Source: Nemertoderma westbladi (taxonomy: Eukaryota > Xenacoelomorpha > Nemertodermatida > Nemertodermatidae). Taken from it: a stretch of DNA of 41,272 bases. The notes beneath the pieces are model-generated. The model worked only from the letters and a program-made list of their open reading frames with translations. It was not told where the DNA came from and did not search any database. The stretch covers positions 1 through 41,272 of the forward strand of contig JAUCBJ010006737.1 of NCBI GenBank assembly GCA_032718475.1. Direction: 5' to 3'. The position numbers were made by a program, and so were the translations under genes. How positions within the stretch are numbered: position 1 is the stretch's first letter; each line of letters begins with the position of its first letter. This document shows positions 10,030-21,443 of this stretch, in pieces.

Positions 10030-10971
10030 TCTTAAGAAGAAACAATCATACACGCGTATCTAAGCAAACAGCAGAACAATTCAAATCACTCAAACAGAAA
10101 GCACATAACACAGATGTCCCCACTATTGAGAAGTTAGAATATCGCAGACTCAAGTGTCTACTTGAACATCAAGCATACCTACAACACAACCTTACTAACA
10201 ACATGCAAATCTAATCGACCAAAATTCTGGAAGCTATTAAAAGCAGAACAACGGAAAAATATGCCTGGTAATGGTGGGAGCAAATTGGTAGATCACTACA
10301 GAGAGTCTTTCAGTGGACAGGGTGATGCCGCACCCGTGTGGCATACAAAAAGGGACACAATTATAAATTCGCGACATTCTCCTAATAAATTCAGTAAAGA
10401 AGACATCCATGATGCGATTACCTCTTCAAACAGAGGAAAGGCGGCTGATGCACATAGTCTGGTATCGGAGCATCTCTACTTTGGATTGTCAGAGCAACTT
10501 TGCGAATATTTAGCTTCATTGCATAATGATATACAGAAAGAAGGTATATTTCCTGATAATTTGTCAATGAGTATTATACTACCAATTCTAAAACCAGGCA
10601 ACCACGACATACACGTCAATGGCAGCTTCAGGGCAGTAACTATAATTTCAGTCCTCACGAAGTTGTGGGAGTTTCTGGTAGTGGATGATATCTGCAAGAT
10701 TAAGATAAATGACCTCCAGATGAGATATAAGAAAGGGTATGGAACAGATTTGCCATATGCGATTGCTAACAAATTGATAAAGAACTTCAACAGTGAAGGA
10801 TCAAATGTATTTATGATATCGTTAGATTTGACTGCAGCGTTTGACACCGTTTCTTACAATATTTTGTTCAAGAAATTAGAACAAACTGATATTGATGAAG
10901 CGTTACTTCTAACATTATATTCTTACTACTCAAGATCGAGGGCCTACATTGCGATTAATAATATTATAACC
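10030..10971 (+). pseudogene. LINE-A reverse transcriptase, N-terminal part through motif A
   Basis: Frame 1 (about 10030-10208) reads SKQTAEQFKSLKQKAH and YRRLKCLLEHQAYL, a typical LINE linker. It needs a frameshift near 10205 to join the main frame (PKFWKLLKAEQRKNMPGNGG). The main frame then gives GKAADAHSLVSEHLYFG, LSMSIILPILKPG, GSFRAVTIISVLTKLWEFLV, YKKGYGTDLPYAIANKLI and motif A SLDLTAAFDTVSYNILF at about 10819-10870 (catalytic Asp in SLD). It ends LYSYYSRSRAYIAINN, where the 17-bp duplicated target begins (10955-10971). The single open frame runs on to 11547, but the C-terminal part is foreign (Penelope-like insertion), so the apparent 461-residue protein is an insertion artefact. Clade not assigned. 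Confidence 0.85.
10955..10971 (+). repeat. Left 17-bp target-site duplication of insertion 1
   Basis: TTAATAATATTATAACC at 10955-10971 is identical to 19129-19145. Removing one copy and everything between restores the LINE-A reading order from RT motif A to motif B. Confidence 0.85.
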
Positions 10972-10977
10972 GTGATA

Positions 10978-11547
10978 ACCAGCAATCCCGACTCCCTGGG
11001 ACAAATGCTTATGAACAACAAGACTATCGTATCGACTTTGCGACTTGGTAATCACCCCTGTAAGACACCGGGATGTCTAACATGCCAGCACATCACTAAC
11101 GTATCGCAAACTCCCTGGGGCGCTAACATACACGGGCGGTTTAATTGTAAAACACACCAAATAATATACATTGCCTGGTGCTTCTTGCACACCCCTAGCT
11201 TTTACATCGGCAAAACAATACAACATTTAAATGAGCGAGTCAATGGCCACCGTAATATGGTTAAGAACTACCCAAGTAAAGCGAATGACGGCAAAACCCA
11301 CGATGATATCCTTCTAGCAAGACACCTCTATGGTTGCGGAATGCGGTGTTTCCGCATTTGCGCATTTAAATACTTTGGGAATACCGTCGAGCTACTCGCA
11401 GCGGAGGGACTCCTAATCAAAACACATCGTCCGCCCCTTAACCCTATTAGCACTGGGGGGGGGGGCCGAATCGGCCCCTTCCTAGTTTTTAGTTGCTGTA
11501 ACTATGCAACCACATTACGTACCGGCCCAATTTTTTGTGAGAATTAG
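10978..11547 (+). pseudogene. Penelope-like GIY-YIG endonuclease domain (C-terminal fragment)
   Basis: The frame contains NPDSLGQMLMNNK, then CKTPGCLTC (zinc-type Cys cluster), then FNCKTHQIIYIAWC and FYIGKTIQHLNERVNGHR. It ends LLAAEGLLIKTHRPPLNP near 11448. The YIG motif, the catalytic Arg and His of the helix (NERVNGHR), a Glu (LLAAEG) and the terminal Asn (PPLN) are all present; the first motif is the variant IIY instead of GIY. In Penelope-like retroelements this domain follows the RT and nicks target DNA for priming. Here RT is missing because the insertion is 5'-truncated. The domain itself has no stop and looks undamaged. The frame continues about 30 codons past PPLNP through a G-run to 11547, probably beyond the native stop. 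Confidence 0.82.
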
Positions 11548-11769
11548 CCAAATTTAATGCCGCATCTTTTGCAAAAAACGCCGTTGCAATTGGATTTCTA
11601 CTTTTCGATGTGGGTGCCACCTCAAAATTTGTTCTCCAGCACCAAATTTTTTGAAATTTTCGAATTTTACAAAGTCATTCGTGATTTAGTAATTATTTAT
11701 GTTTGGGCTATTTTTATTTATTTTTATTGGTTTGGATCACTCTAATGTTCTATACAAGTATGTAAGTGT
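11548..11769 (+). other. Putative 3' untranslated region of the Penelope-like fragment
   Basis: AT-rich, no gene supported. Just upstream at 11455-11476 there is a run of G followed by GGCCGAATCGGCCCC, which can form a short GGGGCCGA/TCGGCCCC stem. Confidence 0.45.
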
Positions 11770-12061
11770 AGTGGTTCGCCATTTTTGGTGCACCAAAATT
11801 AGGGCGTGGCACTTCAAATTTTGAAAAATACGAGATTCGGAAAATACACTAAAGTTTTGATTTGCAAAGCATTTTTATAGGTTTTCTGGAGCGCTGAATC
11901 GATTGAAAGTAATATAGAAGCCTGAAGACTTAGTGGTTCGCCATTTTTGGTGCACCAAAATTAGGGCGTGGCACTTCAAATTTTGAAAAATACGAGATTC
12001 GGAAAATTCACTAAAGTTTTGATTTCAAATTAATTTTATAGGTTTTCTGGAGCGCTGAATC
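11770..12061 (+). repeat. Two ~130-bp direct repeats (11770-11900 and 11932-12061)
   Basis: Both copies begin AGTGGTTCGCCATTTTTGG and end GGAGCGCTGAATC, and differ at only a few sites (a block near ACTAAAGTTTTGATTT is diverged). A 31-bp spacer separates them. They lie between the endonuclease fragment and the satellite array. Function unknown. Confidence 0.9.
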
Positions 12062-12214
12062 TACCAACCTACACTTTAGTAACTGCGCTCATTAATAAGG
12101 GTCTAATCTAATGAAATTATGGACTCTCCTAAAATAAAAATAATAATTATTATTCTTTAGTTTAAAACGTATACTTTGCATATTATACTGACTTCACATA
12201 TTTAATATCTTTGG

Positions 12215-15200
12215 TTTCACTTAAATTTATACATTGCATAACCTACAGTTAGACTTATTCATTAACCTAACTTTAATCTAACTTACTTAACGAACAGCGC
12301 GCATATTTCATGTTTTTGGTTGGTCTTAATCTGTTGTTTTATGCATTATTTCCAATATTACTTATTTTTCACTTAAACTTATACATTGCATAATCTACGG
12401 TTAGACTTATTCATTAACCTAACTTACTTAACGAGCAGCGCGCATATTGAATGTTTTTGGTTGGTCTTAATCTGTTATTTTATGCATTACTTTCAATATT
12501 ACTTATTTTTCACTTAAACTTATACATTGCATAATCTACAGTTAGACTTATTCATTAACTTAACTTTAATCTAAATTACTTAACGAGCAGCGCGCATATT
12601 GAATGTTTTTGGTTGGTCTTAATCTGTTGTTTTATGCATTACTTTCAATATTACTTATTTTTCACTTAAACTTATACATTGCATAATCTACAGTTAGACT
12701 TATTCATTAACCTAACTTTAATCTAACTTACTTAACGAGCAGCGCGCATATTGAATGTTTTTGGTTGGTCTTAATCTGTTGTTTTATGCATTACTTTCAA
12801 TATTACTTATTTTTCACTTAAACTTATACATTGCATAATCTACAGTTAGACTTATTCATTAACCTAACTTTAACCTAACTTTCTTAACGAGCAACGCGCA
12901 TATTGAATGTTTTTGGTTGGTCTTAATCTGTTGTTTATGCATTATTTCCAATATTACTTATTTTTCACTTAAACTTATACATTGCATAATCTACAGTTAG
13001 ACTTATTCATTAACTTAACTTTAATCTAACTTACTTAACGAGCAGCACGCATATTGAATGTTTTTGGTTGGTCTTAATCTGTTGTTTTATGCATTACTTT
13101 CAATATTACTTATTTTTCACTTAAACTTATACATTGCATAATCTACAGTTAGACTTACTCATTAACCTAACTTTAATCTAACTTACTTAACGAGCAGCGC
13201 GCATATTGAATGTTTTTGGTTGGTCTTAATCTGTTGTTTTATGCATTTGTTTCAATATTACCTATTTTTCATTTAAACTTATACATTGCATAATCTACAG
13301 TTAGACTTACTCATTAACCTAACTTTAATCTAACTTACTTAACGAGCAGCACGCATATTGAATGTTTTTGGTTGGTCTTAATCTGTTGTTTTATGCATTA
13401 CTTTCAATATTACTTATTTTTCACTTAAACTTATACATTGCATAATCTACGGTTAGACTTATTCATTAACCTAACTTTAATCTAACTTACTTAACGAGCA
13501 GCGCGCATATTGAATGTTTTTGGTTGGTCTTAATCTGTTGTTTTATGCATTACTTTCAATATTACCAATTTTCATTTAAACTTATACATTGCATAATCTA
13601 CGGTTAGACTTATTCATTAACCTAACTTACTTAACGAGCAGCGCGCATATTGAATGTTTTTGGTTGGTCTTAATCTGTTGTTTTATGCATTACTTTCAAT
13701 ATTACCTATTTTTCACTTAAACTTATACATTGCATAATCTACGGTTAGACTTATTCATTAACCTAACTTTAATCTAACTTACTTAACGAGCAGCGCGCAT
13801 ATTGAATGTTTTTGGTTGGTCTTAATCTGTTGTTTTATGCATTACTTTCAATATTACCAATTTTCATTTAAACTTATACATTGCATAATCTACGGTTAGA
13901 CTTATTCATTAACCTAACTTACTTGACGAGCAGCGCGCATATTGAATGTTTTTGGTTGGTCTTAATCTGTTGTTTTATGCATTTGTTTCAATATTACCTA
14001 TTTTTCATTTAAACTTATACATTGCATAATCTACAGTTAGACTTACTCATTAACCTAACTTTAATCTAACTTACTTAACGAGCAGCGCGCATATTGAATG
14101 TTTTTGGTTGGTCTTAATCTGTTGTTTTATGCATTACTTTCAATATTACTTATTTTTCACTTAAACTTATACATTGCATAATCTACGGTTAGACTTATTC
14201 ATTAACCTAACTTTAATCTAACTTACTTAACGAGCAGCGCGCATATTGAATGTTTTTGGTTGGTCTTAATCTGTTGTTTTATGCATTACTTTCAATATTA
14301 CTTATTTTTCACTTAAACTTATACATTGCATAATCTACAGTTACACTTATTCATTAACCTAACTTTAATCTAACTTACTTAACGAGCAGCGCGCATATTG
14401 AATGTTTTTGGTTGGTCTTAATCTGTTGTTTTATGCATTACTTTCAATATTACTTATTTTTCACTTAAACTTATACATTGCATAATCTACAGTTAGACCT
14501 ATTCATTAACCTAACTTACTTAACGAGCAGCGCGCATATTGAATGTTTTTGGTTGGTCTTAATCTGTTGTTTTATGCATTACTTTCAATATTACTTATTT
14601 TTCACTTAAACTTATACATTGCATAATCTACAGTTAGACTTACTCATTCACCTAACTTTAATCTAACTTACCTAACGAGCAGCGCGCATATTGAATGGTT
14701 TTGGTTGGTCTTAATCTGTTGTTTTATGCATTACTTTCAATATTACTTATTTTTCACTTAAACTTATACATTGCATAATCTACAGTTAGACTTACTCATT
14801 AACCTAACTTTAATCTAACTTACCTAACGAGAAGCGCGCATATTGAATGTTTTTGGTTGGTCTTAATCTGTTGTTTTATGCATTACTTTCAATATTACTT
14901 ATTTTTCACTTAAACTTATACATTGCATAATCTACAGTTAGACCTATTCATTAACCTAACTTACTTAACGAGCAGCGCGCATATTGAATGTTTTTGGTTG
15001 TCTTAATCTGTTGTTTTATGCATTATTTTCAATATTACTTATTTTTCACTTAAACTTATACATTGCATAATCTACAGTTAGACTTATTCATTAACCTAAC
15101 TTTAATCTAACTTACTTAACGAGCAGCGCGCATATTGAATGTTTTTGGTTGGTCTTAATCTGTTGTTTTAAGCATTACTTTCAATATTACTTATTTTTCA

Positions 15201-18200
15201 CTTAAACTTATACATTGCATAATCTACGGTTAGACCTATTCATTAACCTAACTTACTTAACGAGCAGCGCGCATATTGAATGTTTTTGGTTGGTCTTAAT
15301 CTGTTGTTTTGTGCATTATTTTCAATATTACTTATTTTTCACTTAAACTTATACATTGCATAATCTACAGTTAGACTTACTCATTAACCTAACTTTAATC
15401 TAACTTACCTAACGAGCAGCGCGCATATTGAATGTTTTTGGTTGGTCTTAATCTGTTGTTTTATGCATTATTTTCAATATTACTTATTTTTCACTTAAAC
15501 TTATACATTGCATAATCTACAGTTAGACTTACTTATTAACCTAACTTTAATCTAACTTACCTAACGAGCAGCACGCATATTGAATGTTTTTGGTTGGTCT
15601 TAATCTGTTGTTTTATGCATTACTTTCAATATTACTTATTTTTCACTTAAACTTATACATTGCATAATCTACAATTAGACTTACTCATTAACCTAACTTT
15701 AATCTAACTTACTTAACGAGCAGCGCGCATATTGAATGTTTTTGGTTGGTCTTAATCTGTTGTTTTATGCATTACTTTCAATATTACTTATTTTTCACTT
15801 AAACTTATACATTGCATAATCTACAGTTAGACTTACTCATTAACCTAACTTTAATCTAACTTACCTAACGAGCAGCACGCATATTGAATGTTTTGGGTTG
15901 GTCTTAATCTGTTGTTTTATGCATTACTTTCAATATTACTTATTTTTCACTTAAACTTATACATTGCATAATCTACAGTTAGATTTACTCATTAACCTAA
16001 CTTTAATCTAACTTACTTAACGAGCAGCGCGCATATTGAATGTTTTTGGTTGGTCTTAATCTGTTGTTTTATGCATTACTTTCAATATTACTTATTTTTC
16101 ACTTAAACTTATACATTGCATAATCTACAGTTAGACTTACTCATTAACCTAACTTTAGTCTAACTTACCTAACGAGCAGCACGCATATTGAATGTTTTTG
16201 GTTGGTCTTAATCTGTTGTTTTATGCATTACTTTCAATATTACTTATTTTTCACTTAAACTTATACATTGCATAATCTACAGTTAGACTTACTCATTAAC
16301 CTAACTTTAATCTAACTTACCTAACGAGCAGCGCGCATATTGAATGGTTTTGGTTGGTCTTAATCTGTTGTTTTATGCATTACTTTCAATATTACTTATT
16401 TTTCACTTAAACTTATACATTGCATAATCTACAGTTAGACTTACTCATTAACCTAACTTTAATCTAACTTACCTAACGAGCAGCGCGTTTATTGAATGTT
16501 TTTGGTTGGTCTTAATCTGTTGTTTTATGCATTATTTTCAATATTACTTATTTTTCACTTAAACTTATACATTGCATAATCTACAGTTAGACTTACTCAT
16601 TAACCTAACTTTAATCTAACTTACCTAACGAGCAGCACGCATATTGAAAGTTTTTGGTTGGTCTTAATCTGTTGTTTTATGCATTACTTTCAATATTACT
16701 TATTTTTCACTTAAACTTATACATTGCATAATCTACAGTTAGACTTACTCATTAACCTAACTTTAATCTAACTTACCTAACGAGCAGCACGCATATTGAA
16801 TGTTTTTGGTTGGTCTTAATCTGTTGTTTTATGCATTACTTTCAATATTACTTATTTTTCACTTAAACTTATACATTGCATAATCTACAGTTAGACTTAC
16901 TCATTAACCTAACTTTAATCTAACTTACTTAATGAGCAGCGCGCATATTGAATGTTTTTGGTTGGTCTTAATCTGTTGTTTTATGCATTTGTTTCAATAT
17001 TACCTATTTTTCACTTAAACTTATACATTGCATAATCTAGAGTTAGACTTATTCATTAACCTAACTTACTTAACGAGCAGCGCGCATATTGAATGTTTTT
17101 GAATGAAATCTGTTGTTTTATGCATTATTTTCAATATTACTTATTTTTCACTTAAACTTATACATTGCACAATCTACAGTTAGACTTACTCATTAACCTA
17201 ACTTTAATCTAACTTACTTAACGAGCAGCGCGCATATTGAATGTTTTTGGTTGGTCTTAATCTGTTGTTTTATGCATTATTTTCAATATTACTTATTTTT
17301 CACTTAAACTTATACATTGCACAATCTACAGTTAGACTTACTCATTAACCTAACTTTAATCTAACTTACTTAATGAGCAGCGCGCATATTGAATGTTTTT
17401 GGTTGGTCTTAATCTGTTGTTTTATGCATTTGTTTCAATATTACCTATTTTTCACTTAAACTTATACATTGCATAATCTACAGTTAGACTTACTCATTAA
17501 CCTAACTTTAATCTAACTTACTTAACGAGCAGCGCGCATATTGAATGTTTTTGGTTGGTCTTAATCTGTTGTTTTATGCATTATTTTCAATATTACTTAT
17601 TTTTCACTTAAACTTATACATTGCACAATCTACAGTTAGACTTACTCATTAACCTAACTTTAATCTAACTTACTTAACGAGCAGCGCGCATATTGAATGT
17701 TTTCAATATTACTTATTTTTCACTTAAACTTATACATTGCATAATCTACGGTTAGACTTATTAATTAACCTAACTTTAATCTAACTTACTTAACGAGCAG
17801 CGCGCATATTGAATGTTTTTGGTTGTCTTAATCTGTTGTTTTATGCATTATTTCCAATATTACTTATTTTTCACTTAAACTTATACATTGCATAATCTAC
17901 AGTTAGACTTATACATTAACCTAACTTTAATATAACTTACTTAACGAGCAGCGCGCATATTGAATGTTTTTGGTTGGTCTTAATCTGTTGTTTTATGCAT
18001 TATTTTCAATATTACTTATTTTTCACTTAAACTTATACATTGCATAATCTACAGTTAGACTTATTCATTAACCTAACTTTAATCTAACTTACTTAACGAG
18101 CAGCGCGCATATTGAATGTTTTTGGTTGGTCTTAATCTGTTGTTTTATGTATTTGTTTCAATATTACTTATTTTTCATTTAAACTTATACATTGCATAAT

Positions 18201-18440
18201 CTACAGTTAGACTGACTTACTCATTAACCTAACTTGAACCTAACTTACTTAACGAGCAGCGCGCATATTTCATGTTTTTTGGTTTGTCTTAATCTGTTGT
18301 TTTATGCATTACTTTCAATATTACTTATTTTTCACTTAAACTTATACATTGCATAATCTACAGTTAGACTTATTCATTAACCTAACTTTAATCTAACTTA
18401 CTTAACGAGCAGCGCGCATATTGAATGTTTTTGCAGCGCG
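12215..18440 (+). repeat. Satellite array, about 42 units of ~152 bp (short form ~140 bp)
   Basis: The anchor GAGCAGCGCGCATATTGAAT recurs about 42 times, from 12293 (first, diverged) to about 18407. Typical spacing is 152 bp; at least seven units are ~140-141 bp. The short form lacks about 11 bp between two CTAACTT direct repeats (CTAACTTTAATCTAACTT becomes CTAACTT), a slippage-type deletion that recurs. One unit near 17695 has lost about 36 bp. Each unit is AT-rich except for the CpG-rich CAGCGCGCAT box and carries TTGGTTGGTCTTAATCTG and TTATACATTGCATAATCTAC. There is no coding frame and no unique spacers, so it is not CRISPR. Unit ends are more diverged at both array edges. Confidence 0.95.
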
Positions 18441-18990
18441 CATATTTTCATTATTCACTTATTACTCACAGCGCACTTATTCATTAACCTAACTATAATC
18501 TATACAATAGATGCTATAGTTTTATCTTAATTAACTAAGGATCGCTTTGAGCTGTTTTATGTTTCACTACCTTTGGACTATATATGTACGGGGGAATTTT
18601 GGAATTTGGGCTTTGGAGGGAATGGATATTACACATATGGGGGTCGCTAATATGTGTTTTACTGTATATTTCCCTACTTATTACAGTATACTGAGTAGAA
18701 ACTGAGCGTTTTGGGGTTTTTGGTTTTTTTATAATAATAGTACGAGAGTTACTTAGAGACAGTATTAGTTTTTTACGTTATGTAAGTTTGGATAAAAATC
18801 TATTTTACTCTGGAGACTTTTTTTGTTTTTTGACTTTGTTTTTGACTTTGGTTTTGGACTTTGTTTATACAGTATAATATTATTATTACATACAGGACTT
18901 AGAACTATCTATTCTATATTAGTGCTTTATTTAGGTGGCGGGAATTTCGAATTGAATTTAATTACTCCATTATACTTTATTAATATAATA
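18441..18990 (+). other. Unique AT-rich DNA between satellite and hammerhead-like motif
   Basis: No gene. The first bases hold satellite scraps (CAGCGCGCATATTTTCATT near 18434, CAGCGCACTTATTCATTAAC near 18469). The rest contains TTTTTGACTTTG repeats around 18830-18860. Interpreted as the 3' part of the Penelope-like insertion. Confidence 0.5.
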
Positions 18991-19050
18991 GGTCTGACGT
19001 AGCCCGGTAGGGCGAAAACGTTCACCATATTCAGCGTTTCATTATAATAT
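18985..19050 (+). ncRNA. Hammerhead-ribozyme-like motif at the 3' end of insertion 1
   Basis: The sequence gives, in order, GGT (helix I, 18991-18993), CTGACG (18994-18999), TA, helix II GCCC/GGGC (19002-19005 with 19010-19013, loop GGTA), the core GAA (19014-19016), a palindromic six-base helix III AACGTT (19017-19022), C at the expected cleavage position (19023), and ACC (19024-19026) pairing with GGT. Further out, TATAAT (18984-18989) can pair with ATTATA (19041-19046). This is the type I hammerhead layout with a tiny helix III, as described for Penelope-like elements and retrozymes. The weak point is TA where the core A9 should be, either a substitution or an inserted U. Activity is uncertain. 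Confidence 0.6.
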
Positions 19051-19128
19051 TCAGCCAGTGTAGACCCCTAATACATACCTATATGCTATACTTTGCTTAT
19101 GGCAATAGCCTACCGCTTTATATCTAAT

Positions 19129-19145
19129 TTAATAATATTATAACC
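19129..19145 (+). repeat. Right 17-bp target-site duplication of insertion 1
   Basis: Identical to 10955-10971 (TTAATAATATTATAACC). LINE-A coding resumes immediately, in EPISLNCEVRQGG. Confidence 0.85.
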
Positions 19146-19474
19146 AGAGAACCTATAAGTTTAAACTGCGAGGTGAGACAGGGGGGTGTCCTATCCCCTA
19201 TGTTACTCAACATTTATCTAGCAGATCTGTTCAACAAGCTTGATTAATCAGGTAAAGGTCTGTATATCAACAAGACTCCCTATCCTGCGATATCATATGC
19301 GGATTACATATTACTCCTCGTAAACTTGAAGAGTGACATTCAAGAAATCCTATTGATATGCGAAAACTATTTCATACAGCACAAATTGCAACTGAACTAT
19401 AAAAAAATCTTGGTTAATAACAAGCACTCTGAAATGTAATGAAATAATATGGGGCAAACAGACGGATAAATGTG
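19146..19474 (+). pseudogene. LINE-A reverse transcriptase, motifs B to D
   Basis: The frame reads EPISLNCEVRQGGVLSPMLL followed by NIYLADLFNKLD, RT motif B at about 19163-19240. After a stop (TAA near 19245) come TPYPAISYADYILLL (motif C, 19281-19316) and SDIQEILLICENYFIQHKLQ, then LNYKKILVNNK. The canonical catalytic box is YADD; here GAT is followed by TAC, giving YADY and loss of one catalytic Asp. After a frame slip the piece ends IIWGKQTDKC at 19474, where the tandem array begins. It joins piece 1 across insertion 1 and piece 3 across insertion 2. Confidence 0.85.
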
Positions 19475-21042
19475 ACACGTTCGTGGGGCCTTCGCGCAGC
19501 ACGAGGCCCAGTTATTAGATACAAATTAAAATTGAGCGACTGTATCACAAAATCAGGTTTTGAGAAATTTACCCACACCACCAATCAATCAAAGAAAGGG
19601 GGACAGTACGTGTTCACCCCTTTTAATCCCCCCCCCCCCCAACCTTCCCAACCACCAATACATAACCGGGACATCTACCACCCACGGAAGGGTAGCACGA
19701 ACTTATTTCCAATCGCACGTTAAATATGCAAAGCCAGGTGGTTTATAGGAATATAATAAACGCAGTACTCGTTTTCATTACTGTATAAGCCTCTTTGCAT
19801 TCGTCCTGTTTTGTATTTAAATATATTTCTTAAACGCAGGCTGACGATATTTATAATAATAATAACTAGGGATGCGATCAATATGTGAAGCCAGGTGGTT
19901 TATATAATAATTTAGTCAACGAGGTACTCGTCTTCATTATATGCCTCGTTGCGCTCGTCGCTTGTCCTGTTTTGTCATAAAATATTTTTCCTAAACGCAG
20001 ACTGACGATCTTTATACAGTTATAACTATGCGAAGTTTCGAAACTGTGCGATACATCTATGTGGAGATGTGTGATATGTGGAGATGTGTGATACAACGCC
20101 AACGCATCTTATGCCGATGTAGTAATATGGGTATTGAAATAATATTAAATCAATGTTCACTCTTAAAGCTGCAGCGAAAAAATGTAGCTAATTTCCTAGG
20201 TTACATCTAAAATAATAATATTATTTTTAAGAACATTAATTTTACTACTTTGCAAAAATTCAATTAAAAAATAACCAGACATATACATTGTGGAATAAAC
20301 TATTTCAGATAAGCCTACACAACAGCCATGCCATGGATGGTATTTATGTTATTATATCTGTCATTTACCTGAGATAGCAATACAACACTTATAGTAGAGT
20401 CAATACAGGAAGGATGTTGGAATGCTGCCTGGGCTGGAATAGCAATACTGGTTGCCTATTACAATTTCTCTCTGGTTAGTCTACAGCCACAACTCCAAGC
20501 TAGCTCCACACTAGCAGAGACTTGACCAATAATCATTCCCAGCAACTAGCTGCCTTACACACACATCCTTCCATCGTACCAGCATGTTAGCCAATAAATG
20601 AGCAGTATTTAATGAGAATCAATTTTTTATGACGTTTTAATTACTTTAGATCAATTAAAGACACAATTAATAAAGCAAATCACTTGAACTAATTAAAAAC
20701 TATAATAGAATGGCGTATGTGGATTACATCTGTATAATTTTTAAGTATAATTATTTAAATCTTATACTGTAAAACAATTAATTTCCTTTAACAGGCAGGT
20801 TGAAAATGGTGTTTTTACCGTAATCAACTTAATTAACTAATTAACTGCTATTATCTTAGCTTCTCGAAGGCCACACGGAAATTCTACTTGGAAAATTTCT
20901 AAACTTTTGCCAAACAACATGTGTACCAAGTTTGGATAGATTTCATCAAAGATTGGCTGAGTTATTAACGTTTAAAATTGGACGCGACAGAACGACAGAA
21001 CGACAGAACGACAGAACAACAGAACGACAGAACGACAGAACG
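19475..21042 (+). repeat. 1.58-kb repeat, unit 1
   Basis: First unit, directly abutting LINE-A piece 2. Poly-C tract near 19630-19641; sub-repeats near 19729-19840 and 19892-20010; GAACGACA-type run near 20989-21042. It lacks a short segment present in the other units near GATGTTGGGATGTTGG (about 20415), so units differ by small indels. Frames of 60-105 codons recur in each copy but change after the C tract and are not treated as genes. Confidence 0.85.
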
Positions 21043-21392
21043 ACACGTTCGTGGGGCCTTCGCGCAGCACGAGGCCCAGTTATTAGATACAAATTAAAAT
21101 TGAGCGACTGTATCACAAAATCAGGTTTTGAGAAATTTACCCACACCACCAATCAATCAAAGAAAGGCGGACAGTACGTGTTCACCCCTTTTAATCCCCC
21201 CCCCCCACCCTTCCCAACCACCAATACATAACCGGGACATCTACCACCCACGGAAGGGTAGCACGAACTTATTTCCAATCGCACGTTAAATATGCAAAGC
21301 CAGGTGGTTTATAGGAATATAATAAACGCAGTACTCGTTTTCATTATAAGCCTCTTTGCGTTCGTCCTGTTTTGTATTTAAATATATTTCTT

Positions 21393-21404
21393 AAACGCAG
21401 GCTA
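21393..21404 (+). repeat. 12-bp target-site duplication of LINE-B, left
   Basis: AAACGCAGGCTA here and at 25164-25175. Uninterrupted copies of the same site exist in repeat units 3 (near 26807) and, with one base changed, 4 (near 28388). Confidence 0.88.
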
Positions 21405-21443
21405 CTACTACTAGGATCGGCATGCTGCATTGCAGCTGCATTT

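Larger units (their letters stand above)
10972..19128 (+). mobile_element. Insertion 1: Penelope-like element fragment carrying a satellite array and a hammerhead-like 3' end
   Basis: 8.16 kb lie between 17-bp direct repeats inside LINE-A. The 5' end opens in the middle of a Penelope-like C-terminal region: a linker with Cys pattern CX4CX2C, then GIY-YIG endonuclease. The insertion is therefore 5'-truncated, as expected for target-primed reverse transcription. Downstream come a C/G-rich patch, two 130-bp direct repeats, a 42-unit satellite and about 660 bp of unique AT-rich DNA. A hammerhead-ribozyme-like motif ends about 100 bp before the right duplication. Penelope-like elements are known to carry hammerhead motifs in their terminal repeats and to have long variable duplications. 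Whether the satellite was part of the mobilised RNA or expanded later cannot be told. Confidence 0.75.

Noticed and set aside
10162-11547. A functional LINE RT/GIY-YIG fusion protein
   Set aside because: The 17-bp duplication and the continuation of the RT at 19146 show that the GIY-YIG part is a later insertion into the RT; motifs B and C are absent from the frame.
12215-18440. CRISPR array
   Set aside because: The whole 152-bp unit is repeated with no unique spacers, in eukaryotic transposon-rich DNA.
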